64,000 bases of DNA from Paenibacillus sp. P25 (GTDB taxonomy: Bacteria > Bacillota > Bacilli > Paenibacillales > NBRC-103111): positions 7,252,001 to 7,316,000 of the forward strand of contig CP085629.1 of the NCBI GenBank assembly GCA_024704175.1, written 5' to 3'. Under the pieces are notes generated by a model, which saw nothing but the letters and a program-made list of their open reading frames with translations, ran no database searches and was not told where the DNA came from. This document shows, piece by piece, positions 9,255-19,247 of this stretch. The first letter of the stretch is position 1, and the number at the start of each line of letters is the position of its first letter. The position numbers were made by a program, and so were the translations under genes.

Positions 9255-10245
9255 ATGACACAAGCAAAAGGAATGGAAATTCATTTGGCCCGCCGCCCGT
9301 TGGACCGGATCCGGGAGGAGGATTTCGAACTCGTGACGGTAGAGGTGCCGGAAATCAGGGAAGGGCAGGTGCTGGTGAAAAACAAATTTATATCGCTGGA
9401 TGCGGGCATGCGGATGCGTATGAAAGCTCTGAACATGCCGGTTCCCCTGTATGCCGTCGGCGAACCGATGTACGGCGATGCGATCGGGGAGGTAGCGGCG
9501 TCTATGGATGCTTCCCTGAAGCCGGGGATATCGTTCGTCATTCGCTGGGCTGGCGTGAATATGCGGTCGCCGACGCGAAGCAGTTCCGCCCGGTAGACCC
9601 GGATTTGTTCCCGACGCTGTCGGCGCATCTCAGCCTCGGGTTAACGTCTTATGTCGGTATGCTCGACATAGCAAAGGTGCAGCCGGGCGATACGGTCTTC
9701 GTATCGAACGCCGCGGGCTCGGTCGGGAGCCTGGCCGGACAGATCGCCCGTTTGAAGGGGGCGAAGCGGGTGATCGGATCGGCAGGCTCCGCCGCCAAAC
9801 TCAATTATCTCACCCGGGAACTCAGCTTCGACGCGGCGCTCGATTACCATGACGGCTCGTTCGTGGAGCGGCTCCGCAGTGCGGCGCCGGAAGGCATCGA
9901 TGTCTATTTCGACAACGTCGGAGGCCGGCGCTCGAGGCCGCCATCGACGTCATGAATCCGTTCGGCCGCATCGTGCTGTGCGGGGCGATGGTTTCCCCGG
10001 AGGGCACTTTGGACAGTGTGTCCAACTTGACGCTGGCCATTGGCAAGCGGCTGAGCCTTCAGGGCTTTGTCGTGACGGACCACCTGGACCGGGGGCCGGC
10101 CTTCAACGCGGAATTCAGCGGATGGTCGCGTGAAGGCACGATCAAGTATACCGAAACCGTCATCGACGGACTCGAACGGGCGCCGCAAGCATTTGTTGAG
10201 CTTCTTGCCGGCAAGTACATGGGCAAGGTTGTCGTTAGGATTTGA
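9255..10245 (+). CDS. NADP-dependent MDR oxidoreductase (two frameshifts)
   Basis: Medium-chain reductase of the leukotriene B4 12-hydroxydehydrogenase / YfmJ type, about 330 residues once repaired. The three segments read MTQAKGMEIHLARRPL, then TVFVSNAAGSVGSLAGQIA (NADP-binding AxxGxxG), then MNPFGRIVLCG. Adding one G to GGGG at 9534-9537 and one C near 9922 restores one frame. Members reduce alkenal or quinone double bonds with NADPH in the cytoplasm. Likely regulated by the ArsR gene just upstream. Confidence 0.84.
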
Positions 10246-10307
10246 AGGTTTACCAAAAACTGGTATAATAGTTTCGTCGAATCGGCACTCTTAAATTATG
10301 GGGATTT

Positions 10308-10651
10308 TTGAGGAATCAGAGGTGTTTTATCCTGCTAAACTTCATCGTGGCATGGTTAATTCTTGTTCCGCTGTATGTGCTATGCTGGCTATGGAATATC
10401 AGGAATAAGAAGACCTATTTTAGTCATCTAATATTCACCGGGTTTTACATTTATCTGGCCTTAGTAATAAAAATAACCTTGTTTAGTATTCCAATCGATC
10501 CGACTTATATAGAAGCCATGAAGAATATGGGGCAAGAATCCGTTAACTTCATACCGCTTCACAGTAATTGAACATCGACGACGTCATTCTAAATACCCTT
10601 GGTGGAGGGATCGGGTTTTCCTTCGGGACTCTTGTGCTGAATCGAAGATAG
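10308..10651 (+). pseudogene. VanZ-like membrane protein remnant
   Basis: The open part (87 residues) has two membrane segments and the ITLFSIPID and VNFIPLHS motifs typical of VanZ-like proteins, then a stop. In the next frame NIDDVILNTLGGGIGFSFG resembles the continuation but is far too short and lacks the later helices. Start may be TTG at 10308. The locus looks like an internally deleted VanZ gene. More AT-rich than its neighbours. Confidence 0.5.
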
Positions 10652-10696
10652 CCCACATATGTATGATTCAGGCGGTTTTAGAAGGAGGGCCGAATC

Positions 10697-11266
10697 ATGC
10701 TGTTTCTATACATAAGTCTTGTTGCGGTCGGGGCGCTTACCTTGTACTGCATGCGGTTGACCTACCGGTACCGCGCCAAGCTGACCTGCATGGCGGGGAT
10801 GATGATTGCCATGACGGTTGCGATGATGGCCGGCGTGACGGCGGGGACGATCCTCGGCATTCTGCAGAAGGACATGGTGTCCTCGGCCATGGCCTCCGTG
10901 CTTCTCGGCATGTTGATCGGGTATTGGACGGGGAAACCTATCAGTCTGATGGCTTCACTGGACGGGATGCTCGCTGGGCTGATGGGCGGCATGATGGGGG
11001 CGATGCTGGGCGTGATGGCCGGCTCTAAAACGAACACGATCGTCATGTTCGCCGATGTCATCTTCCTCTTCGTGATGCTGGTGCTGATCCAACTGATCCA
11101 TGAGGAAGCAGGTGTGAAAAAGATCGCCCGAAAGATCGGCGCTGGCGGCTTTGTCACGATTGTGATGGGGATGGCGGTAGTCGGGGTGCTCTTCTATTAT
11201 GTGGAAAAAGACGGCCTGGAAGTCGCGCCGGTGCCGGCTCTGCACGGCCAGGTGCATTCCCGGTAA
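10697..11266 (+). CDS. Met-rich polytopic membrane protein, unknown function
   Basis: A 189-residue protein with about five hydrophobic segments very rich in Met, Gly and Ala (MAGMMIAMTVAMMAGVTAG and MLAGLMGGMMGAMLGVMAG). The clustered methionines could favour metal binding such as copper, but no family is recognised and this is speculation. The start has AGGAGGG about eight bases upstream. Followed by a strong terminator; single-gene unit. Confidence 0.7.
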   Translation: MLFLYISLVAVGALTLYCMRLTYRYRAKLTCMAGMMIAMTVAMMAGVTAGTILGILQKDMVSSAMASVLLGMLIGYWTGKPISLMASLDGMLAGLMGGMMGAMLGVMAGSKTNTIVMFADVIFLFVMLVLIQLIHEEAGVKKIARKIGAGGFVTIVMGMAVVGVLFYYVEKDGLEVAPVPALHGQVHSR

Positions 11267-11281
11267 CGGGCCGGGAAAGGT

Positions 11282-11322
11282 AAAAATCCGATCGCTCCTT
11301 TCATAGGAGGATCGGATTTTTT
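11282..11322 (+). terminator. Terminator after the Met-rich membrane protein
   Basis: AAATCCGATC ... GATCGGATTT hairpin with an inner CTCCTTTCATAGGAG loop and seven T residues. Confidence 0.85.
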
Positions 11323-11331
11323 TGTTATGCG

Positions 11332-12002
11332 TCAGCGCCGGAGCAGCGACCGCCGGCCCCAGCCGGTGCGGTAAAAGCCCCGTTCGGCCAGACTGAACAC
11401 GGTCCCGGTCAGCCAGTACAAGCCGAGCGCGGCCGGCGAACGCCACATGAACGCAAGCGGGATAAGGCCCGCCAGGAGGGCCATCAAGGTCCGGTTGGCG
11501 CCTCCGCCGGGGACGGGAGCGGCCGCTTCGGCCGTCAGCGGAACGAGAGCGGTCAGGAAGCTGAACAATGCAGTGACCGCAGGCACCAGATGGTACGGAT
11601 CCCACTCGGCCAAATTCGCCACCCACGGAATCAGGATGGACGTCATCATACTGCCATGGGTCAGGAACAGGCCGTACATGCCCGCCAGGACAGGCATCTG
11701 CGCCAGCAGGACGCCGAAGGGCAGCAGACGGACTGATTCCGTGCTCGCGGTTCACCTTCATCGTTTCGGCAACCAGCTTCTCGGGGGCCGCTGCCGTGGC
11801 GCTCTCGAAGCTCTTTCAACCGGGGCTGTGCCTGGATGCTGCGGATTTGCTGCCGGGCGGCCAGCAGATTGAAATAAAACAAGCCTGTCTTCACAAGCAG
11901 CGTAAGCGCGATAACGGCAAGACCCCAGTCCTGCGTGAACCGGAATAATCCGGCCAGCACCGGCAGCAGCAGGGAAGAAACCGAATGAAACCAGGTGTAC
12001 AT
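11332..12002 (-). CDS. Short YidC/Oxa1-type membrane insertase (two frameshifts)
   Basis: Three consecutive frames together give a protein of about 220 residues. The first has SLLLPVLAGLFRFTQDWGLA and VIALTLLVKTGLFYFNLLAA, the middle one MKVNREHGIS, and the third MPVLAGMYGLFLTHGS and ALGLYWLTGTVFSLAE. This order and these motifs match YidC/Oxa1 proteins, which insert proteins into the membrane. It is shorter than a housekeeping SpoIIIJ/YidC, lacks the typical signal peptide region, and sits far from rpmH/rnpA, so it is probably an accessory paralogue. Shifts lie near 11790 and 11715. Confidence 0.78.
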
Positions 12003-12019
12003 AGAAATTCCTCCTTAGC

Positions 12020-12292
12020 TTATGGTTCTAAACTTCGATTGACACCATAAGCCAAGGAAGGCTCGTCTTCGCTGTGAGCGGAATCCGCCGGGGAGGGTCG
12101 CTTGCGCCGGAACGGCGATACAGGCCTGCGCCGCATCCGGGCGGAAGGCGGCGGGAGCGGGAGGCAGTGCTCCTTCGCGGCGCTCTGCGCGGGAATAGCA
12201 CGAGGCAGGGGAAGCAGGCACCAGACGCCTGCGGCGAGCCCGGCCAAGCCGGCCAAAACCAGCAGCGACGATATATCGAAAGACAGCTCCAC
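12020..12292 (-). CDS. Small membrane protein upstream of the YidC-like gene
   Basis: About 90 residues: one strong N-terminal membrane helix (LLVLAGLAGLAAGVWCLL) followed by a basic, proline-rich cytoplasmic-looking tail. I prefer the GTG start at 12292 because AGGAGG lies seven bases upstream; the ATG two codons earlier is too close. It ends 17 bases before the YidC-like start, so the two are probably one operon and may work together. No family recognised. Confidence 0.55.
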   Translation of the reverse strand: MELSFDISSLLVLAGLAGLAAGVWCLLPLPRAIPAQSAAKEHCLPLPPPSARMRRRPVSPFRRKRPSPADSAHSEDEPSLAYGVNRSLEP

Positions 12293-12478
12293 CTGCATAC
12301 CTCCTAACGTTATGAAGTAATACTCTGTAACGCGGAAAAGGTTTCATCCCGGTAGGCTTGCCTGACGGGAGGTATATCGCCCTTGGTTGAATATAAATCT
12401 TATAGGCTCTTCCCAGTCTCCTTGATTTGTGCTACATTAATTATAATTTGTGTTACGATTCGGGGAGGAACAACGCGA

Positions 12479-13499
12479 ATGAATACCGGACGGAAAGCTT
12501 CATGGTGGGGATACGGGGCGGTTGTAGCCGTTTTACATATCCTTGGCCTTCTATTTCTATGGATAACGAGCCGCAGTCATCCGGGGCTCTGGGGTCTCGG
12601 GTCGCTGGCGTATACGCTGGGGTCGCGGCATGCCTTTGACGTGGACCATATCGCCGCGATCGACAATACGGTCCGCAAGCTCGTCCAACAGAACAAGAAC
12701 CCGCTTGGCGTGGGCTTTTATTTTTCGCTCGGGCATTCGTCCGTCGTCTTCATTATGGCGATCGTCACCGCACTGTCGGTGCAGTGGGTGCAGAAGGAAA
12801 TGCCTCAGATGCAGGAGATCGGCGGCATGATCGGAGCTTCCGTCTCCGGCTTGTTTCTGGTCGTGATCGGCGTGATTAATTTGGTGATTTTGGCACAGCT
12901 TGTCCGGATATTCCTCCAGTTCCGCCGGGGCGAGCACCGGCAGGATGAGTTCGAGCGGTTGCTGGAATCCCGCGGCTTCTTCTCCCGCATTGCCCGTCCG
13001 CTCTACAAATTCATTGGCCGCAACTGGCACGTGTATCCGCTGGGCTTCCTGTTCGGTCTCGGCTTCGATACGGCGAGCGAAATTTCGCTTCTCGCCATCT
13101 CGGCCGGTGCGGCCAAGGACGCGCTTCCTTTCATCGGCATCCTGGCGTTCCCAGCCGCTGTTCGCCGCCGGCATGAGCCTGATGGATACCGCGGACGGGA
13201 TCTTCATGACGAAGGCTTACCGCTGGGCTTTCTCAACGCCGCTGCGCAAGCTGTATTACAACCTTTCCGTAACTATGCTGGCCGTTGTTGCCGCGCTCCT
13301 CATCGGAATGGTGGAGCTGGCTCAGGTGCTGTCCGAGAAGCTGGGGTGGGAAGGCGGGTTCTGGAGCTGGATTCAGGAGCTGGACTTCGGTATGCTCGGC
13401 TACATTCTGGTCGCGCTGTTCGTGCTGGCCTGGGCCATGTCGGTCTTCGTGTGGAAACGGCTCAAGCTGGAGGAGCGCTGGGCGCAGGCGGACGCCTGA
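12479..13499 (+). CDS. NiCoT-family nickel/cobalt permease (frameshifted)
   Basis: High-affinity Ni/Co uptake permease of the HoxN/NixA type. The signature RHAFDVDHIAAIDN (HX4DH) and LGFDTASE are present in the first part; the second frame continues with FAAGMSLMDTADGIFM. About 340 residues with eight membrane segments, usual for the family. Frame changes near 13150. The start ATG at 12479 has GGGAGGAA eight bases upstream. No urease or hydrogenase genes are in the window, so the metal's use is unknown. Confidence 0.87.
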
Positions 13500-13779
13500 A
13501 GGGCAGGCACAATGACGTACGCAATCTGATGTTTATTAGGTCGGCCTCCTAAGGGCCGGCTTTTTTTATGCTCAGATAATACAACCAGAATCTTGTTGTA
13601 CAATTCATGGCTTGTGGTTGTGTCTGCAAAAGGGAATTCCCGCGCGAAAGTCAGTGCGGCGAAGAAACCCGTATCCTGTCCCTGCAGCGTAAAGAATTCG
13701 TTTAATGGTAAACGCATCAGCGATTTCTGTATCACGGCCTACATGTGCAGTTATCCTCGCGGTTCGGTGTCGGCTTCCT
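13500..13779 (+). other. Intergenic region with terminator
   Basis: Contains a GTCGGCC/GGCCGGC hairpin followed by seven T residues (13540-13568) that ends the permease transcript. The rest can be read on the minus strand as about 58 codons of protein-like sequence (LNEFFTLQGQDTGFFAAL) but without a supported start or family; possibly a remnant. Confidence 0.6.
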
Positions 13780-14313
13780 CTACTTTTCTCCTCTAAGAAG
13801 CAGCAATAGCTCCTGAATAGCGGGAGCCAGCCGACCGCTATCGTTCATAATGGAAAGGAAAACGGGTTCCGCCTCCTTAAGCAGGGAATGACTGTAATAG
13901 TAATAGCTGAAAAAGGGCTGGGGTTCATAGCTCGGCGGCTCCTCTTCTTCCCATAACAGCTCATCTTCCTCTTCATTCTCCGGCCATAAATACTGTTCGT
14001 CCAGCAATTCGTTCATGGTGCCTGCAGGAGGACCGGCTTCGTAATAATCGGCGGTTATGGAGGAAGCCACGGCCAGATACAGGTTTATCTCTTCGGAAGT
14101 TACTTTATCCGGTTCCCGCTTGGGAAGCTCCCGGAGCAGTATCAGCAGAACCCACGGCGTTACTTGCCACAAGGTGCTCTGATGCTCGATCAAATCGGCC
14201 AGTTCCCTGAACTGTCCTGTCTGTATCAGCCTTGGAATGTCCGTCCCTCTTCCGTAGGCGGTCGTTAACCGCCGCCACGGAATGCCATCGATCGTTTGAG
14301 GCAAAGCGTTCAC
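13780..14313 (-). CDS. Acidic protein, unknown function
   Basis: A 177-residue protein with GGAGGGG upstream of its ATG. The N-terminal half is a mixed helical region (IPRLIQTGQFRELADLIEHQ); the middle holds a very acidic stretch (ENEEEDELLWEEEEPP) and a run of tyrosines (FFSYYYYS). No signal peptide or membrane segment. I recognise no family. Single gene between two terminators. Confidence 0.65.
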   Translation of the reverse strand: MNALPQTIDGIPWRRLTTAYGRGTDIPRLIQTGQFRELADLIEHQSTLWQVTPWVLLILLRELPKREPDKVTSEEINLYLAVASSITADYYEAGPPAGTMNELLDEQYLWPENEEEDELLWEEEEPPSYEPQPFFSYYYYSHSLLKEAEPVFLSIMNDSGRLAPAIQELLLLLRGEK

Positions 14314-14473
14314 AAAGTTTTCCCCTCCTTCTGGATTCGGATTATTGTCCTATAACAATCGTTGCTGCATCTTTGGCTTCCAGCGGATCAGCTCTTTTCG
14401 GAGATGAGCCGCCGCCCATTAGAGTACCCTGCGATACTTGTAAATTAAACCATATCCGGATACATGAAAATAG

Positions 14474-14515
14474 AAAGACCGGAACGCCGCCGTAGGCGGC
14501 GATTCCGGTCTTTTT
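14474..14515 (-). terminator. Bidirectional terminator after asparaginase
   Basis: Strong hairpin (AAAGACCGGAA/ttCCGGTCTTT with inner GCCGCC/GGCGGC) flanked by A and T runs on both sides. Confidence 0.85.
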
Positions 14516-14527
14516 CTGCGGTCGGAC

Positions 14528-15667
14528 TTATTTATCGAGCACGACCTGCGGTGCGCCGTAACGTTCATACCAGTCCTTGATGGTATCGTAGCTGCTCGAG
14601 AACGACAGCGCCAGGAGAAGGAAAATGCGCGCGTGAGCGGCGTTCAGGTTGTCTCCGGCGATGATGCCCGGGCTGCTGCCGTAGATGCCTCCCGATCCGG
14701 TACGGGTCGTCGTGACGAAGATGACGCCTTGGTCGACGGCGCGTTTGCGCGCTTCCGACATGGCCTTCGAGATGCCTCCAGCGCCGGTTCCGGCCGTAAC
14801 AATCCCTTTGGCGCCTCCGGCTACGAACCCGTCGATCGCTTCGCCGCCGGCATCCTGATAGGAATAGGCAATGTCGACCTTGGCCAAGTCTTCTTTTTTA
14901 ATAGCGGTGAGGTCAAACGGTGTGTTCCATTCATACCCTTCCCTCAGTGCCCTGGCCGGGGCGCGGTAAATACGGATGTTGTTCTCGTCGATGTATCCGA
15001 GCATTCCGAGCATCGGCGTCTCGAACGTATCCGTGCGGTAGTCGTTCGTCTTCGTCACTTCTCTGACGGCATGAATCGTATCGTTCAGCATGAGGACGGT
15101 ACCGAAGCTTTTGGTTTTGCCGCTGGCCGCCAGCTTGATCGCATTATACAGGTTGGCCGGGGCATCCGTGCCGATAACGGTCCAGGGCCGCATCGATCCC
15201 GTAATGACGACCGGCTTCTGGTCGCGGACCGTCAAATCGAGGAAATAGCCGATTTCCTCCATCGTATCCGTCCCCGTGGTGACCACCACCCCGTCATTCT
15301 CCTTCAGCGCTTCGTCAACTTTTAAAGATAAATCGTATAAGTCCTTGATCGAATAAGAGGAGGAACCGGCGTTACCGAATTGGTAGGTGCTGACATCGGC
15401 GATTTTGTCCTTGTTCGGCGGCTCTTTGACCATATCCTCGATGAGCAGGGAGCCGGATTTGTAGTTCTGGAAGCTGGTGGCGTCTACCGATTTGCCGGAG
15501 ATCGTTCCGCCTGTGCCGATCACCATGACCTTGGGCAGCGCTTTTGGAGCTTCCTCGGCATAGGCCGGGGAGACCGGAGGTAAGGAAACGGCGGCCGTCG
15601 CCAGCCAGCTGAAGGAAAAGATCGTTAGCAAACCGCGAACGGCCCATTTTGACATGCTTTTATTCAT
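14528..15667 (-). CDS. Type II L-asparaginase, exported
   Basis: Hydrolyses L-asparagine to aspartate and ammonia. About 379 residues with a Sec signal peptide (MNKSMSKWAVRGLLTIFSF ... SPAYAEEA). Catalytic motifs are GTGGTISG near the mature N-terminus and VVTTGTDTMEE, with conserved TGSMRP. The start ATG at 15667 has GGAGGGG six bases upstream. A second asparaginase (25786-26945) is a lipoprotein, so the strain carries two exported enzymes of different anchoring. No transporter is nearby. Confidence 0.93.
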   Translation of the reverse strand: MNKSMSKWAVRGLLTIFSFSWLATAAVSLPPVSPAYAEEAPKALPKVMVIGTGGTISGKSVDATSFQNYKSGSLLIEDMVKEPPNKDKIADVSTYQFGNAGSSSYSIKDLYDLSLKVDEALKENDGVVVTTGTDTMEEIGYFLDLTVRDQKPVVITGSMRPWTVIGTDAPANLYNAIKLAASGKTKSFGTVLMLNDTIHAVREVTKTNDYRTDTFETPMLGMLGYIDENNIRIYRAPARALREGYEWNTPFDLTAIKKEDLAKVDIAYSYQDAGGEAIDGFVAGGAKGIVTAGTGAGGISKAMSEARKRAVDQGVIFVTTTRTGSGGIYGSSPGIIAGDNLNAAHARIFLLLALSFSSSYDTIKDWYERYGAPQVVLDK

Positions 15668-15682
15668 CTTGCACCCCTCCAT

Positions 15683-16086
15683 AATGTAATGTATATGTAC
15701 GAATATATGACATATTATAGAGAAGGGAGAAAGGGAGGGTCAACCGGCGAAATGTACATAAAATTCCTCATTATCTTCAGTATGCTTTTGATTAGGAGTC
15801 TTTTTCGAGCGGAGACACAAGGTATTTATGTAATATAAATTAACAAACATATAACATAATGGCTGGGGATCTTGAACTCAATAATTCACTTCTTCTATAG
15901 ATAGAGAGGTTGTATCCGGAGAAAAGGGGAGAAAACGCGAGTAACGATCCTGTTACAGCGCTTTCATCGCCGTCTGCGGCGCTGAAAATTGTAGGCGGTT
16001 TGTTTATAATCGAAAACAGTGAATATCGGCCCGACAATCCTGAGAGTGGAGCGTCAACTTACAACTGCATAAGGAGAGGATACTTC
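15683..16086. other. 404-base gap, no gene recognised
   Basis: Holds the divergent promoters of the asparaginase and SulP genes. The region 15910-16086 is open in the SulP frame but has no start or family similarity, so I treat it as leader sequence. I see no riboswitch or palindrome. Confidence 0.5.
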
Positions 16087-17543
16087 TTGTTTTTTCAGCG
16101 GCTCCAACAAGGGTTCTTTGGCAATGTCCGGAAAGATATTTTGTCGGGTCTGACCGTTGCCTTTGCCTTGATTCCGGAGGCGATCGCCTTCTCAATTATG
16201 GCGGGCGTGGACCCGATGATCGGCTTGTACGCCTCGTTCACCATTGCGGTGACCATCTCGTTCTTCGGCGGTAGACCCGGGATGATCTCGGCGGCCACCG
16301 GCGCGATGGCCTCGCTCATGGGACCGCTCGTAGCGGCGCACGGAGTGGAATATTTGTTTGCCGCGACGGTGCTGACCGGGATTCTTCAATGGCTGCTCGG
16401 CGTCGTCAAATTCGGCCGTTTTATTACTTTCGTTCCTCAATCGGTGATCGTCGGCTTCGTGAACGCGCTTGCGATCATCATCTTCATGGCTCAGGTTGCC
16501 GAACTTCGCAGGAGAATCATGGCCGATGTACCTGATGGTGGCGGGAACGCTGCTGATCATATATCTGCTGCCGCGAGTGACCAAAGCCGTTCCGTCGGCG
16601 CTGGTCGCGATCATTGTGATGACGGTGATCGCCGTCCTGACCGGGGCTGACGTGCGGACCGTAGGAGATATGGGTGAAATCCGCCAGGCGCTCGCCTTTC
16701 TTCCATCTGCCCGAGGTGCCGTTCTCCCTGGACATGCTGCTTACGGTGCTGCCTTATTCGCTGGCGCTGGCTGTCGTCGGCATTACGGAATCGCTGCTCA
16801 CGGCCACGCTGGTAGATGAATTGACGGAAACGAAGAGCGACAAGAACCGCGAGATCCGCGGACAAGGCATCGCCAATGTCATTACCGGTTTCTTCGGCGG
16901 GATGGCGGGGTGTGCCATGATCGGGCAGACGGTCATTAACGTCAAATCCGGTGGGAGGAAGCGGTTGTCCACTTTTGTGGCGGGGGCGTTTCTGCTGTTC
17001 CTGATCCTGGTGCTGGGCAGCGTCGTCAAGCAAATCCCGATGTCCGCTTTGGTCGGTGTGATGTTTATGGTGTCGATCGGGACTTTCGACTGGAATTCTT
17101 TGCGTACGCTGAATAAGATTCCGCGCGGCGATGCCGTAGTGATGGTGGTGACCGTAGCTGTCGTCGTCTATACGTCCAATCTGGCGATCGGTGTCGTATG
17201 CGGCGTCGTTCTAAGCGCGCTGAACTTCGGCTGGAACATGGCCCAGCTGAAGGTGAACACGTCGGTGGACGGGAGCGGGCCTAAGGTTTATGAGATATCA
17301 GGCCAGCTGTTCTTCGGAACGATGCTGCATTTTATCGATTTGTTCGAAGCGCACCGCGATCCGCAGCAGGTGATCATCGACTTCAGCCGTTCGCACGTGT
17401 GGGATCAGTCAGCCGTGAACGCGATTGCCAAAGTGCTCGAGAAATATGAGAAGCTAGGTAAAAAAGTGAGCATTGCAGGCCTGAATGCCGAGAGCCGGAA
17501 GGTCATCGATCGGGTTGGGTTAACCGTAACTTCTACGCACTAA
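16087..17543 (+). CDS. SulP-family anion permease with STAS domain (two frameshifts)
   Basis: Sulfate/bicarbonate-type permease. The TTG start at 16087 follows AAGGAGAGG. Family motifs: [39 protein letters not shown], then in the second frame [15 protein letters not shown] and in the third [14 protein letters not shown]. The C-terminal STAS domain runs from about [11 protein letters not shown] to the end, including [14 protein letters not shown]. Frames change near 16500 and 16695; the joined protein of about 485 residues is normal for bacterial SulP. The anion carried is not known. Confidence 0.88.
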
Positions 17544-17561
17544 TTTAGGCCCAAATCCGAC

Positions 17562-17598
17562 AAAGCCCCTGCAGACACTGTGGTCAGCAGGGGCTTTT
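17562..17598 (+). terminator. Terminator between SulP and MerR genes
   Basis: AAAGCCCCTGC ... GCAGGGGCTTTT hairpin, usable from both strands. Confidence 0.85.
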
Positions 17599-17608
17599 CC
17601 AGCCGGCA

Positions 17609-18372
17609 CTATTTTCCCAGCCGGTCGCAGTAGAGGTGCATGGCGTCCCGCAGGAAGAGGGCGAGCCCCTCTTTATGCTTGTCGATGTTTGCGGTGAAGC
17701 GCTCATCCTGAACGTATAAATCGCCGAGTCCGCGGAAGATTTCGGGCGTGCAGTCGTAGAAATAATCGGTAATATCTTGCCGCGGCTCGTGAACGGCCTC
17801 CTGCACCTCGGGATCGGCCGGGCCCCGGTCCATGGCGGCGATGACCTTGTTATAAATCTCCTCCCACCGGGTCATAATGGACGCCCAATCCTCCTTCGTG
17901 TAGGCGGACGTTCTTTGTTCGGTCCGGTCCATGATGTCGCGCCGTACCGTTGCCTTGCTTCCTCGGCGTATTTCGCCTTATGCTCCTCAATCGCGCTCAT
18001 GTCGAACGCCTCGAACATTTCATTTTTTTCCATTTGTGTTCCTCCTTCGATCGAATCGATGGTTTTGTCAACCGTCTGAATAATGTCTTCGAGCCTTTTC
18101 TTCTTCTGCAGCAGCGGCTCCTTATGGGATCGAAGCGCCTGCTTGCGGTCAAATCCGGGGCGGTCCAGAATCTCCTTGATTTCCTGCAGGGAAAACCCGA
18201 TCTCTTTGTAAAACAAAATTTGTTGAAGCCTTTCGAGGTCGCGGTCCGTATAAAGGCGGTAGCCGGCCGGACTGACGGTCTCCGGCTTGAGCAGGCCGAC
18301 TTGATCATAATGATGAAGTGTGCGCACGCTGATGCCTACTAAGCCGGCAACCTCTTTGACCATATAAGTCAT
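17609..18372 (-). CDS. MerR-family regulator, TipA-like (frameshifted)
   Basis: N-terminal MerR domain (VKEVAGLVGISVRTLHHYDQ, PAGYRLYTDRDLERLQQI), coiled-coil helix (LQKKKRLEDIIQTVDKTIDS), then a TipAS-like antibiotic-recognition domain (TKEDWASIMTRWEEIYNKV ... DITDYFYDCTPEIFRGLG). Frame changes near 17943. Length about 254 residues matches Mta/TipAL. The start ATG at 18372 has GGAGGTG upstream. The promoter at 18393-18423 has the 19-base spacer typical of MerR targets, so autoregulation is likely. Confidence 0.88.
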
Positions 18373-18392
18373 GTTCTCACCTCCACAATCCG

Positions 18393-18423
18393 ATCTTAAG
18401 GGATCACGCAACGTTAGGGTCAA
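18393..18423 (-). promoter_or_regulatory. MerR-type promoter with 19-base spacer
   Basis: On the minus strand TTGACC (18418-18423), a 19-base spacer that contains CTAACGTTGCGTG, and TAAGAT (18393-18398). A long spacer and this core are typical of promoters activated by Mta/TipAL-type MerR proteins. Confidence 0.8.
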
Positions 18424-18575
18424 CCGTTCGTCGAAAAAAATAATCGGCAGCGGAATACAAATTTGGCAAAAGATCTTGCTTCTCACAGCATTGGCATATT
18501 TTAACGTGCCATTCGATGGCCGGTCCTTGTATAATGAATACAACACATTAACCGTAAGAGGAGAAGGTGCCCGCG

Positions 18576-19208
18576 ATGAAAAAGTTTGTGTTAGGCCTGT
18601 TCTGCGGAATGGCGCTGGCTGCGACAACAACGATTTATGCGGCCGATGAAATTCGGGCGGTGCTGTTTCCGGTCAATATAGAATTTAACGGGGTGGACAA
18701 GCCGCTCGGCTCCGGCTACTCCGTATTGAATTATGAAGGACATACTTACGTCCCGCTGCGCTACATGGCGGAGAATTTGGGGGCCGGCGCCTTGTATGAC
18801 GCCGCGAACAAGAAAGTGTCGGTGGCGTCCGAACCGAAGAACGGCACGGATGCCGAGAAGAAGGTGTGGGCCGTCAAATACCGGCTGGAACGGGGCATGG
18901 AGAGCAAGGACGTCAAAGCGGTGCTCGGCGATCCCGCTTTCGTCACCTGGATCGGCGACTCCCAGCAGCAGGTTTCGCGGTTTGACTTCGGGGCCAAGGC
19001 GGATTACCAGTACGGCGGGCTCAATTCCGACGTGCAGGGGCTGGAGCAGGGGGCTCTGGATGCGCAGCTGTTCATCCGCTGGACGTCCGGCGGGCAAATC
19101 GACCGCTACGATCTGTGGTATGTTCAGAAGGGGACGGACGGCACTCGTCATATTTATACTTATATTGTGTACCCGGACGGATCGACCGCGGGAGCGCTGT
19201 ACGAATAA
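18576..19208 (+). CDS. Exported stalk-domain protein
   Basis: About 210 residues. Signal peptide MKKFVLGLFCGMALAATTT, then a copper-amine-oxidase-N-like stalk domain (GHTYVPLRYMAENLGAGALY, typical YVPLRxxAExLGA), then an unclassified domain with a LERGMESKDVKAVLGDPAF segment that resembles the DNA-uptake/SmpA-type helix-turn. Stalk domains occur on Paenibacillus cell-surface proteins and probably bind cell wall. The ATG at 18576 is preceded by AGAAGG. Ends at a terminator (19217-19247). Confidence 0.75.
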   Translation: MKKFVLGLFCGMALAATTTIYAADEIRAVLFPVNIEFNGVDKPLGSGYSVLNYEGHTYVPLRYMAENLGAGALYDAANKKVSVASEPKNGTDAEKKVWAVKYRLERGMESKDVKAVLGDPAFVTWIGDSQQQVSRFDFGAKADYQYGGLNSDVQGLEQGALDAQLFIRWTSGGQIDRYDLWYVQKGTDGTRHIYTYIVYPDGSTAGALYE

Positions 19209-19216
19209 GCTTGCAA

Positions 19217-19247
19217 GAAGGCATCCTACCAAGGTGCCTTCTTTTTC
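19217..19247 (+). terminator. Terminator of stalk-domain gene
   Basis: AGAAGGCA ... TGCCTTCT hairpin followed by T residues. Confidence 0.8.

Noticed and set aside
10955-11761. Long minus-strand ORF across the Met-rich membrane protein gene
   Set aside because: Only a short piece (MKVNREHGIS) belongs to the YidC-like gene; the rest is antisense to a real gene and its terminator.
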